A stretch of 46,921 nucleotides of DNA from Candidatus Hydrogenedentota bacterium (GCA_012719295.1 JAAYAQ010000128.1:1-46921); one strand, 5' to 3'; shown: positions 16,954 through 26,000, counted from the first letter of the stretch. Numbers and translations are program-made. The notes: generated from the sequence alone by a model not told the origin.

Positions 16954-18338
16954 GGCCGGTCCCGCCTCATGATCGCCAGAATCCGGTCCAGTTCCGCGTT
17001 GGCGCTGTCTTCGATCGCGCGCGCGGCCTGTTCAGGGGACCGCTGCCGCAGCACCACCAGTTCGCGCTCGCGTTCCACCTGGTCGATAAAAAACTGAGCT
17101 ACGGGCGTCACGGGATACACGGGGGTCTCCTTCGTCAGGAGTTCGTTGACAAATACCGACAACGCCGGGTCGCCCATGAACCGATCGTGCGTGGCGTCGG
17201 CCCGGCGGCACGGGATGTTGCAGATCGCCCGGTTGTAATCGCTGGCGGGGGAGGGCCGGCCCCCCGGGCGGGGGCTGTTGAACCATTCGATGTATCTCCA
17301 GGCCGCCTCGGGGTGCGGCGCTCCGGCGGGGATCATGTCCAGCACGCAGGTGGGGGAGTAGCAGCGCGGCGGTGCGCCTTCCAGCTGCGGGAGCGGCGCC
17401 ACGCCCCAGTCGAGTTCCGGCGCGTACCGCGCGATGAACGAGGCCTGCCACTCGCCTTCCTGCGTCATGGCGACCTTCCCCGAATAAAACGGGTTGTTTG
17501 CGCTCTGATAGGCGCCGAACCCCGTCCGGAACGCCGCCACCATCTCGGGATCCAGCGCATAGGGGAGCCGGGCCGGCGCGCCCGGGTCGATCGAGAAGCT
17601 CTGCATCCACCGGAACATGGCGATGATGTGGGGATCGTCGCCGCAAACGAAACGGCCCGAGGCGTCGTCAAACCATTCGCCCCCGAACAGCCCGCCCCAC
17701 ATGTGCGTGTGGTCCCACGGCAGCCAGGGCAGAAAGCCGATCTGTTTCAGGCCGGTCTCGTCGCGGACGGTCAGCTTGCCGGCGTACTCCAGCAGTTCCG
17801 CCATGGTTCGCGGCGGGCGCTCGGGGTCCAGGCCCGCTTTGCGGAACGCCGTCTTGTTCCACAGCAGGCAGATGCTGTCCGTGGTGACGGGAATCCCCCA
17901 GGTGTGCCCGCCAAACGTCACCGCGCGCCATACGTGCGGGAAGAAGTCCTCGGGATCGACCGATTCGGACGCCTCGATGAAGCGGTCGAGCGGCATGACG
18001 CAGTGCTGGGGCGCCAGCGCCGCCAGGATGGCCCCCTCCGTGCTCAGGATGTCCGGAGGGGTTTTGCCCGCGATGGAGGTCAACAGCTTTTCCATCGTGA
18101 AACCTATGGGAAGCGCGCGCACGTACACCTCGTTCTGCGACGCGTTGAACTCGTCTATCAGTACCTCGCGCTCGTCGAACTCATGCCCGGTGTGGCGGTC
18201 CCAATAGGTAATGATAACGCGGCCCTGCTCGAGCGCGGCCTGTTCCCCGGGCGATCCCGCTTCCGACGGCCACAGGGCAGCCACGACGGCAACGCATGCC
18301 GCCATCACCAGAGCCCACCGCATGTATGTGGCTTTCAC
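16950..18338 (-). CDS. Extracellular sugar-binding protein of an ABC importer
   Basis: Periplasmic solute-binding protein (462 residues, family 1 type, MalE/UgpB-like) that would hand sugar to the two permeases downstream. A signal sequence covers residues 1-28; no clear lipobox is seen, so it may be free or anchored by its uncleaved helix. Family features: 'VIITYWDRHTG' (start of lobe 1), 'PDILSTEGAILAALA', 'WGIPVTTDSICLLWNKTAFRKAGLDPE' in pieces around 155-180, 'MTQEGEWQASF' around 300, and 'AAWRYIEWFNSP' near 350. The GTG at 18338 has AAGG ten bases upstream; an in-frame ATG follows at 18323. First gene of the minus-strand run. The ligand is unknown, and no ATPase gene follows the permeases. 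Confidence 0.9.
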   Translation of the reverse strand: MKATYMRWALVMAACVAVVAALWPSEAGSPGEQAALEQGRVIITYWDRHTGHEFDEREVLIDEFNASQNEVYVRALPIGFTMEKLLTSIAGKTPPDILSTEGAILAALAPQHCVMPLDRFIEASESVDPEDFFPHVWRAVTFGGHTWGIPVTTDSICLLWNKTAFRKAGLDPERPPRTMAELLEYAGKLTVRDETGLKQIGFLPWLPWDHTHMWGGLFGGEWFDDASGRFVCGDDPHIIAMFRWMQSFSIDPGAPARLPYALDPEMVAAFRTGFGAYQSANNPFYSGKVAMTQEGEWQASFIARYAPELDWGVAPLPQLEGAPPRCYSPTCVLDMIPAGAPHPEAAWRYIEWFNSPRPGGRPSPASDYNRAICNIPCRRADATHDRFMGDPALSVFVNELLTKETPVYPVTPVAQFFIDQVERERELVVLRQRSPEQAARAIEDSANAELDRILAIMRRDRP

Positions 18339-18509
18339 GGGATTGTGCCTTACTCAGGAAACGTCTTCCGCTTGGACGAGGCGCCATTATGCAAGCTGCA
18401 CGTGTCGGGAATCCACTGTTACCGCCGGCCCCGCGGGTTGAACCGGCGGGCGGTCCGCAGGTAAGGTGAGTGCATCCAGCGCGGGACAACGCACCATCGA
18501 GGAACCCAC

Positions 18510-20519
18510 ATGGCACAGGACAATTCGCATCCGCTCGACGCGGCCTATGCGTTGTACCGGCGCGGCCGCTATGACGAAGCCCTGGCGGAGATTGCGCGCG
18601 CCCAGACGGGCCGCCCCGAGAACGCCGACACGCTGTACCTGGAATCGGTGTGTCTTCACGGCGCGGGCCGGATCAATGAGGCGCTGGAGCGCTGCAAGCG
18701 GCTCGGGCAGGTGTTTAATGATCCGCGCGTGCCGTCGCTTCAGGCCCGCATCGGTGTCGAATTGCCCCCGGAAGCCTATGCCGTTCCCCAGAAGAGGCCC
18801 CTGAACTGGCGGCGGCCATTGAAGTGGGCGCTTGCACTGGGGCTCGCGGCGCTCCTTCTGAGTCTCCTCCCGTTTGCTGCCGACCGGTTGGGCGACGGCG
18901 CGGGACGCCTCTGGACCAAACCCCTGGAACCCGGCCTTCTTCCGCCCATGAGTGCGGCCCCGCCGTCGGCCCCCGCCGGCAGCCCGTCCACGGCGGCCGG
19001 GCTGGCCTGGCTGGAACAGTGGGCGGCCCAGGACCTTCCGGATTGGCAAAAGAGCGCCAAAGTCACCGCGCCGCGCGTCTGCCTGGCCAAACTGGCCCTC
19101 GACCGCGACGTCCGCGAGGTCAACGCGTATCTGCAGGCCCAGGTCCCGAACAACGAAAGCGGTTCGACCTGGCAACTGGGACCGCTCGGCCGCGTGGGCG
19201 ACTACGATTTCACCGAAGCCACGCTGACGACCCTGCTCTACCTCTTCGGCGAGGACCCCGAACGCCTGTATCCCGAGACGGTCGAACATGTGGTGAACGT
19301 GCTGCTCATCGAGGAGGGCGGCAAACCCCGCGTCAAGGTGCCCGGTTCGTTCGGGCTCGTGCCCGATACCGAAAACCACCATCTGATGACCGAGGGCAGC
19401 CGCTATCTCAAGAACCAGTGGCTGTTCACCCACGGAACCCCCGAACCCCGGTACAACAATCAGACCAACGGCCTGGAACGCTGGCTGGCGGACTACCTCC
19501 AGGAGATGATTGACGAGGGCGTTTACGAGTTCAATTCCAGGCCCTACCTCGGCTTTACCGTCCAGGCCCTGCTCAATCTGGAAGCCTTCCCGCAGTCCGG
19601 TGAAATCACCACCCGGGCCCGGTATCTCCTGGACATCATCAACTACCAGTACGCACTGGGCAGCCTCGACCTGCGCCGCTTCCCCCCCTTTCGCAGGCAA
19701 ATGCGCCACGCCGGAGATACCGCATTGAACAGCGACGAGCACACCGAAGTCATGCGGGTCTGGACCTCGCCGCCCGCCGGCGCCGAATTCGATTTCACCT
19801 CGCTCGCCGGGAATGGTTCCCAGGCCATCATCGCCGAACTCTGCCCGTACCGTCCCCCGGACGACGTCCTCTCATGGATTCTGGAAAAGCGTTCGGACTA
19901 CTTCGTGCTGTTCGGCCGCGGACCCCGGGCTACTCCCGAGCTGTACAGCGGTGGTCCGGGCTACCTGCTGTCCGCGGGCGGGGTGCATCGTGGCAAGCGT
20001 TCCTTGATCGTGGCGCGGCCGATCTCGCTCATGCTGAGCGATGGGGCCACGGATCTCAGCGGGTGTTTTCACATTCGCGGCGCCGGCGCGTGGCAGGACT
20101 GGAACAACACGGGCGTCCACCGCCATTTCGCGTGCGGGAACGGTCCCGTGCATATCCCGGAAGACTACGTTCCGGAAGCGCGCGCCGGCCGCTGGGCGGT
20201 CTTCAAACCGGAGGCCGTCCCGAACCTCTCCATCGCGGTCTACAGCGACGACGCCTTCGGCCTGCTCGCGCTCTTTCCTGGAGAAACCCTGTTCCCGCAG
20301 TCGCTTCTCGAGGAACTGCAGGCCGTCAACTCCGACCCGGAAGCGTTGCATCGCGAATTCCGCTGGCCGGACGGCCGGTTCGTCGGGTATGACACGAACG
20401 CCCCGAAAGGCGTCTGGGTGATCGAAAGCGTGGACGGCGCGCCCGTCGACCGCGCCTGCGACGCCTGGCCCCACGTCAGCGGCGCCCCGCCCCTCATTTC
20501 GTTCGACCGCCGCCGCTGA
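18510..20519 (+). CDS. TPR, membrane-anchor and large unknown domain protein
   Basis: 669 residues, family not recognised. Residues 8-75 form two tetratricopeptide-like helix pairs ('DAAYALYRRGRYDEALAEI', 'LESVCLHGAGRINEALERC'), predicted cytoplasmic. One transmembrane helix follows at about 104-124 after a basic stretch, then a Pro/Ala/Ser linker (135-160). The remaining ~500 residues should be periplasmic: a helical, Trp/Tyr/Asn/His-rich part ('ENHHLMTEGSRYL' near 285-300, 'NNQTNGLERWLADYLQEM' near 313-330) that recalls alpha/alpha-toroid polysaccharide lyases, then beta-rich sequence. No lyase signature can be confirmed. GAGGA lies six bases before the ATG. Starts divergently from the sugar transporter genes, which fits but does not prove a role in carbohydrate handling. 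Confidence 0.72.
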   Translation: MAQDNSHPLDAAYALYRRGRYDEALAEIARAQTGRPENADTLYLESVCLHGAGRINEALERCKRLGQVFNDPRVPSLQARIGVELPPEAYAVPQKRPLNWRRPLKWALALGLAALLLSLLPFAADRLGDGAGRLWTKPLEPGLLPPMSAAPPSAPAGSPSTAAGLAWLEQWAAQDLPDWQKSAKVTAPRVCLAKLALDRDVREVNAYLQAQVPNNESGSTWQLGPLGRVGDYDFTEATLTTLLYLFGEDPERLYPETVEHVVNVLLIEEGGKPRVKVPGSFGLVPDTENHHLMTEGSRYLKNQWLFTHGTPEPRYNNQTNGLERWLADYLQEMIDEGVYEFNSRPYLGFTVQALLNLEAFPQSGEITTRARYLLDIINYQYALGSLDLRRFPPFRRQMRHAGDTALNSDEHTEVMRVWTSPPAGAEFDFTSLAGNGSQAIIAELCPYRPPDDVLSWILEKRSDYFVLFGRGPRATPELYSGGPGYLLSAGGVHRGKRSLIVARPISLMLSDGATDLSGCFHIRGAGAWQDWNNTGVHRHFACGNGPVHIPEDYVPEARAGRWAVFKPEAVPNLSIAVYSDDAFGLLALFPGETLFPQSLLEELQAVNSDPEALHREFRWPDGRFVGYDTNAPKGVWVIESVDGAPVDRACDAWPHVSGAPPLISFDRRR

Positions 20520-20573
20520 CGGGCCATGGAGCAGCGCGTGAACCCCGCTCCGCCGGCTCGCCTCGCGGGCAGG

Positions 20574-20602
20574 TTGCGGCCATTCCCGGGCTTCAATACA
20601 AT
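20574..20602 (+). promoter_or_regulatory. Promoter for mutL-miaA
   Basis: TTGCGG (20574-20579), 17-base spacer, TACAAT (20597-20602), 31 bases before the mutL ATG. Good -10 match; the start would fall near 20609. Confidence 0.5.
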
Positions 20603-20632
20603 GAGCCTCTTGCTTTACAGCTGGATATCGGC

Positions 20633-22510
20633 ATGACTGAAAAAAAACGAGAAATCCGGCCCGTTCGTGTGCTGCCGGAGGACGTGGCCAACAAAATCGC
20701 CGCCGGCGAGGTGGTAGAACGGCCGGGATCGGTCGTCAAGGAACTCATCGAGAATGCCCTTGACGCCGGGGCCAGCCGGATCATCGTGCGACTCGTGGCC
20801 GCGGGACGCCGCACCATCGAGGTCATCGACAACGGTCACGGCATGGGGGAACAGGACGCCCTCCTCGCCATTGAACGCCATGCCACCAGCAAAATCCGCA
20901 AGGCCGACGACATCGACAACGTCGTGACCATGGGTTTCCGGGGCGAGGCGCTGCCCAGCATCGCGTCGGTGTCCCGGTTCGAACTGGTGACCCGCCGGGC
21001 CGGCGACGAGCACGCCACCCGTATCCGGATCGAGGGCGGCGTCTTGCGCGACGTGTCGCAGGTGTCCGCCCCGCCCGGCACGCGGGTTGCCGTGAACCGG
21101 CTCTATTTCAACACGCCCGTGCGCGCCAAGTTTCTCAAGGGGATCACCACCGAACTGAGCCAGTCCATCGACATCGTGCAGCGCCATGCCCTGGCCTCGC
21201 CCGGAGTCGCGTTCCAACTGCTGCACAACGAAAAACTGCTCTTCGACATACCCCAGAACGCCAGCCTGAAAGAGCGCATCGCCCTGATCTGGGGCCTGGG
21301 ATTTGTGGATGATCTCGTCGAACTGGACGGAGAAGACGCGGGGCTGGTGTTCTCGGGTTTCATCAGCACCCCCTCGCTCACGCGTTCCGGCCGAACCCAC
21401 CAGTTCTTCTTCTTCAACGGCCGCCCGGTGGTTAACCGAAGTCTCCAGTACGGCTTTGAAGAGGGCTACCGCGGACTGCTCACCGTCGGACGGCGTCCTG
21501 TGGGCATTGTCCTGGTGACTGCGCCGCCGCGCCTCGTCGATGTCAACATTCACCCCGCGAAACGCGAAATCCGGTTTCGCGACGAGAACGCCGCCCGCCA
21601 GGCCCTCCGCGAGGCCGTGCGCAACCGCCTCGGACAACTGGTCCGCACGTCCCCGCCTGTGCCGGAACGTACGGACGACGGAGGCGACGCGGCCGGGCGT
21701 GCGTTCTCCGGAGCACCCGAACGCCTCCGCTGCGATTCCGCCCGCCGCCCGGAACCGCACCCCGCGCCCCGCGATGCCGGGGACGCGCGGGAACCGTCCG
21801 TGTCCGGGACTCAGCCGGCGCTCGATCCGCCGCCGCCCGCCCAGACCGAGTTTGCCGGGTTGCCCGAGCGCAGCCCGCGCGAAGAAGCCCCCGGCGTCGA
21901 GCCGCGGGCCTTTTACGCGCCGCTGGGACGGGTCGGCGAGGCGCCGATGCAGCTTTTCGCGACGTATCTCCTGGTCCCCGAGGACGACCGCCTGCTGATC
22001 ATTGACCAGCATGCCCTGCACGAACGTCTGACCTACGACACCCTGCTCGCGGATCTTCAGGACGCCGACTACCAGGCCCAGCAGCTTGTCGTGCCGATTC
22101 TGGTCGATGTGCCGCCGTCGTACGTGAGAATCGTCCAGGAACACCGCGAGCTGTTCTCGAAACTCGGCATCGAAATGGAGCCGTTCGGCGGGAACACCTT
22201 TCAGGTGACCGCCCTCTGCCATCTCTACGAAGACGCGGCCATCCCCGGCGTTGTGCACCGCGTGCTGGACACCCTTGCCCAGGGCGACCTGTTCAACCGC
22301 GAGGAACTCGTCTCCGACCTGCTCCGGCTGACGGTCGAGGCGTGCCGCAGCTCGGTCAAGGCAGGCGACCGCCTGTCGGCCGAGGAGCGCCGGGAACTCC
22401 TCGAGGGGTTCCGGCGTCTGCGCCCGCCGTACACCTGTCCCCACGGCCGCCCCATCATCACGGAACTCACCCAGATGCAGATGGAAAAGAGTTTCCGGAG
22501 GCGCCAGTGA
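20633..22510 (+). CDS. mutL: DNA mismatch repair protein MutL (endonuclease type)
   Basis: Couples MutS mismatch recognition to strand removal. 625 residues. The N-terminal GHKL ATPase shows 'IAAGEVVERPGSVVKELIENALDAGA' in pieces (about 23-48; the catalytic Glu is in 'KELIENALDAGA'), 'DNGHGM' and 'TMGFRGEAL'. A charged, poorly conserved linker runs from about 340 to 425. The C-terminal domain has the nicking-type motif 'DQHALHERLTYD' (458-469), 'ACRSSVKAGD' and 'CPHGRP' (602-607), so this is the self-nicking MutL of bacteria without MutH. The last acidic residue of the DQHA(X)2E(X)4E motif is Asp469 instead of Glu, a conservative change. The stop overlaps the miaA start. Confidence 0.96.
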   Translation: MTEKKREIRPVRVLPEDVANKIAAGEVVERPGSVVKELIENALDAGASRIIVRLVAAGRRTIEVIDNGHGMGEQDALLAIERHATSKIRKADDIDNVVTMGFRGEALPSIASVSRFELVTRRAGDEHATRIRIEGGVLRDVSQVSAPPGTRVAVNRLYFNTPVRAKFLKGITTELSQSIDIVQRHALASPGVAFQLLHNEKLLFDIPQNASLKERIALIWGLGFVDDLVELDGEDAGLVFSGFISTPSLTRSGRTHQFFFFNGRPVVNRSLQYGFEEGYRGLLTVGRRPVGIVLVTAPPRLVDVNIHPAKREIRFRDENAARQALREAVRNRLGQLVRTSPPVPERTDDGGDAAGRAFSGAPERLRCDSARRPEPHPAPRDAGDAREPSVSGTQPALDPPPPAQTEFAGLPERSPREEAPGVEPRAFYAPLGRVGEAPMQLFATYLLVPEDDRLLIIDQHALHERLTYDTLLADLQDADYQAQQLVVPILVDVPPSYVRIVQEHRELFSKLGIEMEPFGGNTFQVTALCHLYEDAAIPGVVHRVLDTLAQGDLFNREELVSDLLRLTVEACRSSVKAGDRLSAEERRELLEGFRRLRPPYTCPHGRPIITELTQMQMEKSFRRRQ

Positions 22511-23424
22511 AGAACGTGGTTGCCGTCGTCGGACCGACGGCCTCGGGAAAAACCGCCCTCGCCCTCGAACTCGCCCGGCGCCTCGATTCGGAGATCATCT
22601 CGGCCGACTCCATGCAGGTCTACCGGGGGATGGAAATCGGCACGGCAGCGCCCACACCCGGAGAACTGGCGCGCGCAAAACATCATTTTGTGGGCATCCT
22701 CGAGCCCGGCGAGGAGTTCTCGGCCGGCAGGTTCGAGCGGATAGCGCGCCCGGCCGTCGATGCCCTGAACGCCCGCGGCCGGATTGCCGTGGTGGCCGGA
22801 GGCGCGGGCCTTTACGTGCGGGCGCTCATCGAGGGGCTGTTTCCCGGACCCGCGAAAGACGATTCAATCCGCACGCGCCTGCATCGCGAAGCCGAAGAGG
22901 CCGGCGTGCCCGCGCTTTACGCGCGGCTGCAATTGCACGACCCGGCCTATGCACAGGTCATCAACCCGAACGACCTGCGCCGTATCGTCCGCGCCCTGGA
23001 AGTCTATGAACTGACCGGGGAGCCCTTGTCGAAGCTGCATGCCAAACACAAGGAGGCCGCCATGCCGCTCGATGCCGTGCAGGCCGCATTTGACTGGCCC
23101 CGCGAACAGCTCTATGCGCGCATCGATGCCCGGGTCGACCGGATGATCGAACAGGGGTTTGTCGAGGAAGTGCAGCGGCTGTTGGACGCGGGGTACGCCA
23201 GACATCTCCACCGGCTCCGGTCGCTCGGGTACCGGGAGATCGCCGCCTTTCTCGCCGGGCAGAAAACGCTCGAGGAGGCGGTCGACGCCATGAAACAGAA
23301 CACGCGCCGCTTCGCCAAACGCCAACTGACCTGGTTTCGCGCCGATCCCGGCATCCACTGGCTCAACGCCGGCCCGGAACGGACCGTCGAAAGCTACGCG
23401 GACGAGGTGTTGGGCCTGTTGTAG
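22507..23424 (+). CDS. miaA: tRNA dimethylallyltransferase
   Basis: Adds a dimethylallyl group to A37 of tRNAs reading UNN codons. 305 residues, normal size. The P-loop 'GPTASGKT' is at 9-16, followed by 'SADSMQVYRGMEIGTA' (substrate-binding DSMQVY) and later 'GGAGLYVRAL', 'NDLRRIVRALEV' and 'RSLGYREIAAFL'. The start is a GTG overlapping the mutL stop (GTGA), with CCGGAGG five to six bases upstream, so the two genes are translationally coupled; the mutL-miaA pairing is common in bacteria. A longer in-frame extension inside mutL has no ribosome site. Confidence 0.96.
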   Translation: MKNVVAVVGPTASGKTALALELARRLDSEIISADSMQVYRGMEIGTAAPTPGELARAKHHFVGILEPGEEFSAGRFERIARPAVDALNARGRIAVVAGGAGLYVRALIEGLFPGPAKDDSIRTRLHREAEEAGVPALYARLQLHDPAYAQVINPNDLRRIVRALEVYELTGEPLSKLHAKHKEAAMPLDAVQAAFDWPREQLYARIDARVDRMIEQGFVEEVQRLLDAGYARHLHRLRSLGYREIAAFLAGQKTLEEAVDAMKQNTRRFAKRQLTWFRADPGIHWLNAGPERTVESYADEVLGLL

Positions 23425-23437
23425 TGGCGCGGGCCGC

Positions 23438-24013
23438 TCAGCCTGCCGCCGGGCACCGGTACACGCGGGACTCGGTCACAATGATGTGCATCGGAACGTC
23501 ATGGGCTTCGACGGGCATTTCAGGAACGATCTGAAGCGCGAACGCAACGGCGATCCGCGTGCCCGCGAACTCCGCCAGGAACCGGTCGAAGTATCCTCCG
23601 CCGTATCCGATGCGCCATCCCGCTTTCGTAAACGCGAGCCCCGGCACCAGCACCACGCTGCCCGCCGGCGGCGGCATGTCGCGGCGGTACTCGGGCCGGG
23701 GCTCCAGCACGCCGAACGTCGCGGGCGCCAGTTCGTCCAGCGATTCCAGGCGCGACCACACCATGCGCCCCTTGCCCAGGGTCGCCGGCACCAGCACCGG
23801 CCGGGAAGCCTCGAGCAGACGCGCTATCAGCGGCTGGGTGTCAACTTCGTTATCTTTTGAGGCCACGTAGGTCAACACGGCGGACGCCGCCGCGAATTCG
23901 GGCAACGCCGCCACGGACGCGCCAATCGCCGCGCTCTTTTCCGCGGCCTCCGCGGGCGTCAGCGCCCGGCGTGCCGCGAGGATCTCGTGGCGAATCGTCT
24001 TCTTCTCCAGCAT
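23438..24013 (-). CDS. 5-formyltetrahydrofolate cyclo-ligase
   Basis: Converts 5-formyl-THF to 5,10-methenyl-THF with ATP, recycling a stored folate form. 191 residues, standard size. Motifs: 'KKTIRHEILAARRAL' at the N-terminus, 'LVPGLAFTKAGWRIGYGGGYFDRFL' in pieces (the GYGGGYFDR loop binds phosphate, about 137-145) and the ending 'VPMHIIVTESRVY'. Convergent with miaA, 13 bases apart. GAGGG lies about eight bases before the ATG. I looked for a 6S RNA gene beside it, as in gammaproteobacteria, and saw none. Confidence 0.94.
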   Translation of the reverse strand: MLEKKTIRHEILAARRALTPAEAAEKSAAIGASVAALPEFAAASAVLTYVASKDNEVDTQPLIARLLEASRPVLVPATLGKGRMVWSRLESLDELAPATFGVLEPRPEYRRDMPPPAGSVVLVPGLAFTKAGWRIGYGGGYFDRFLAEFAGTRIAVAFALQIVPEMPVEAHDVPMHIIVTESRVYRCPAAG

Positions 24014-24103
24014 GCCATGCCCTCATTCGCGCCCTGAGTTTTCCGCCCTTATACAAGGCCCCGGCATGCCAGTCAAGCGGTTTCAGCGGGCGCGCCGCCC
24101 TCG

Positions 24104-24112
24104 TGGTATAAT
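24104..24112 (+). promoter_or_regulatory. Extended -10 promoter for the DUF4015 gene
   Basis: TGG followed by a perfect TATAAT (24107-24112). No good -35 is seen at the usual distance, which is normal for extended -10 promoters. The start would be near 24119, about 160 bases before the ATG at 24280. Confidence 0.5.
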
Positions 24113-24279
24113 GCCTCCGGCACGGCAGGAGGCCGGGCCAGGGGAATCGTTCCGAAACCGCAGTACCCCCCGATACATCCCTGTGTCGCGGGATCGCTTT
24201 GCGGACGGTTCGTCCGATGTGGGGACATCGCTTGCGCGCGGAATGGGAAACAGTGACGGACTGAAATGGGCTAATTCCA

Positions 24280-25869
24280 ATGAGTCTACGCAGGTGTGTT
24301 GTGGGAGGGCTGTTGTTCGCCGTGCTGGCGGGCCTGTCTCTGGGGGCAGCCGCCGAACCGTCTCCGGCCCCGGACGCCGGTGCCGCCGCCAACCCGGCCG
24401 CCGGGGCGAAAGCCCGGCCCCCGGAATGCCTGCGCGGCGTCTACCTGAATTCCGCCGGTTTCTATGAACGCAAGATCACCGAGACCCTTCACTACGCCAA
24501 GGAGGCCGGTCTCAATGCGGTCGTGATGCATGTCAAAGACCCCTACGGACACCTCTATTGGGAGGCCCAAAACGCCGTTGCCCGCGAAATCAAAGCCTCG
24601 AAGGGCGACAAACAGCTCCGCGCCGCGGTTCACCGCTTCAATGACGCCGGCTTGTGGACCATCGCCAAGCTCGACCTGTTTCAGGACACGCTGCTGGCAA
24701 CCCACCGGCCCGATTGGGCCATCCAGGACAGCGTCACTGGAAAACCCTGGCACAACCGCCAGAAACTCGCCTGGGGCAACCCCCACGATGAGCGCGTGTG
24801 GGACTACAACCTCGCCCTCGCAAGGGAGCTTCTCGCTCTCGGCTTCGATGAAATCCAGTTCGATTACATCCGATTTCCGTCCGACGGCGACTTGACCCGC
24901 GTGAAATACCCCAAGGTCTTAAAAGACAAGGACCGTCTTCAGGTCATCGGCGCCTTCCTCGAAAAGGCCAACCGGGAATTGAAACCCCTGGGCGCCACCA
25001 TCTCTGTCGACCTCTTCGGGTTTGTCGCGTGGATGACCTACGATTTCGGCGTGGGCCAGCGCATTGAAGAGATCGCCCCGCATGTCGATGCCATCTGCCC
25101 GATGCTCTATCCCTCGCATTTCCCCAGAAATTTCATGGGCAAAGACGATCCCGCGAAATGTCCCCGGGAGATCATGGAAGAAAGCATGAAGCGCCTCAAG
25201 AAACGCACCCGCGTCGATGTCCGCGCCTGGATCCAGGGGTTCTGGTACCAGCCCGGCGACATCACCGAACAGATCAAGGGCATCGAGGCCGCGGGATACA
25301 AGAGCTATCTGGTCTGGAGTCCCTCTTCGCGGTACGACGAGACCTACCTCGCCCTCGCCGCCCATCAGAACAAGACCTTCGCGCTGCCCAAATACTACCC
25401 GACCCTGGCCGAGCTGACCGGGAAAGGCCGTTCGGCTCTCGAAGGCGTCACCCAGATGGTCAACATGACGGATTACGTGAAAGGGTCGACCGTCCTCTGC
25501 CTCGACCGGTCCACCCCCGAGCGCAAAAGCGCCTATACCACGCCCCGGCAACTCGTGGACACCTTCGACGAGGCCATCCTCGACGCGATCCTGCAGGCCC
25601 GCGGCATCGAGTCGTCGTGGAACGTGCCCCGGGGCGTCAAGCTGGACCGCGCGGTCCGGCTGTTGCTCGAAGACCTCGGCATCTCCGCGCGCACCATGCG
25701 CGCCGAACCGGTCCGCATTGCCTGGAAAGGCGATTGCCGTTTCTACCGGGGCGCGGGCGAGCTCGCGTCTACCGCGCCGGTTCCCGAACCCGCGCAACCG
25801 CCTGCCGCGGAGGATGCGGCAGCGGCGGAACCCTCCGCCCCGGAAAGCGGTGCGACGCCCACGTCCTGA
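24280..25869 (+). CDS. Secreted putative glycoside hydrolase (DUF4015)
   Basis: 529 residues with a signal peptide (1-25) and an Ala/Pro linker to about 48. Residues ~50-370 match the DUF4015 putative glycosyl-hydrolase TIM barrel: 'LRGVYLNSAGF' (strand 1), 'LNAVVMHVKDPYGHLYW', 'WTIAKLDLFQD', the family hallmark 'FDEIQFDYIRFPSDG' near 187-201, 'ISVDLFGFVAW' and 'VDAICPMLYPSHF'. The first ~30 residues after the linker and the acidic residues of these strands would line the site, but no substrate is known for the family. The last ~150 residues include a helical part ('LVDTFDEAILDAILQARG') and a low-complexity Ala/Pro tail. Ribosome site is weak. It stands alone upstream of the flagellar operon, with 333 bases between. 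Confidence 0.85.
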   Translation: MSLRRCVVGGLLFAVLAGLSLGAAAEPSPAPDAGAAANPAAGAKARPPECLRGVYLNSAGFYERKITETLHYAKEAGLNAVVMHVKDPYGHLYWEAQNAVAREIKASKGDKQLRAAVHRFNDAGLWTIAKLDLFQDTLLATHRPDWAIQDSVTGKPWHNRQKLAWGNPHDERVWDYNLALARELLALGFDEIQFDYIRFPSDGDLTRVKYPKVLKDKDRLQVIGAFLEKANRELKPLGATISVDLFGFVAWMTYDFGVGQRIEEIAPHVDAICPMLYPSHFPRNFMGKDDPAKCPREIMEESMKRLKKRTRVDVRAWIQGFWYQPGDITEQIKGIEAAGYKSYLVWSPSSRYDETYLALAAHQNKTFALPKYYPTLAELTGKGRSALEGVTQMVNMTDYVKGSTVLCLDRSTPERKSAYTTPRQLVDTFDEAILDAILQARGIESSWNVPRGVKLDRAVRLLLEDLGISARTMRAEPVRIAWKGDCRFYRGAGELASTAPVPEPAQPPAAEDAAAAEPSAPESGATPTS

Positions 25870-26000
25870 CCGGCCCGCCCTGCAGAATGTTCCGCCCCCC
25901 GGCAAGTTTTACTGCCATTGCGTTCGAAACCCGGTTCGGCGGGTCTCTGGTAAACCTTCTGATGTAAACGACTTAAAGCGTTCGATGTCCTCCGCGGCTC

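Noticed and set aside
18386-18391. CATAAT as -10 of the sugar-binding protein gene
   Set aside because: The minus-strand hexamer fits, but no -35 lies at an acceptable distance, so it was not listed as a promoter.
22342-22506. Longer miaA starting inside mutL
   Set aside because: The upstream part is a shadow of mutL; the GTG at 22507 has the ribosome site and begins at the P-loop domain.
20633-22510. MutL as a MutH-dependent type
   Set aside because: The DQHA...CPHGRP endonuclease motifs are present, so this is the self-nicking type.
24014-24279. 6S RNA gene beside the 5-formyltetrahydrofolate cyclo-ligase
   Set aside because: No extended open-bubble hairpin pattern was seen; the interval is explained by a promoter and leader.
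25930-25955. tRNA T-loop-like GTTCGAAACC
   Set aside because: No matching acceptor or anticodon stem lies around it.
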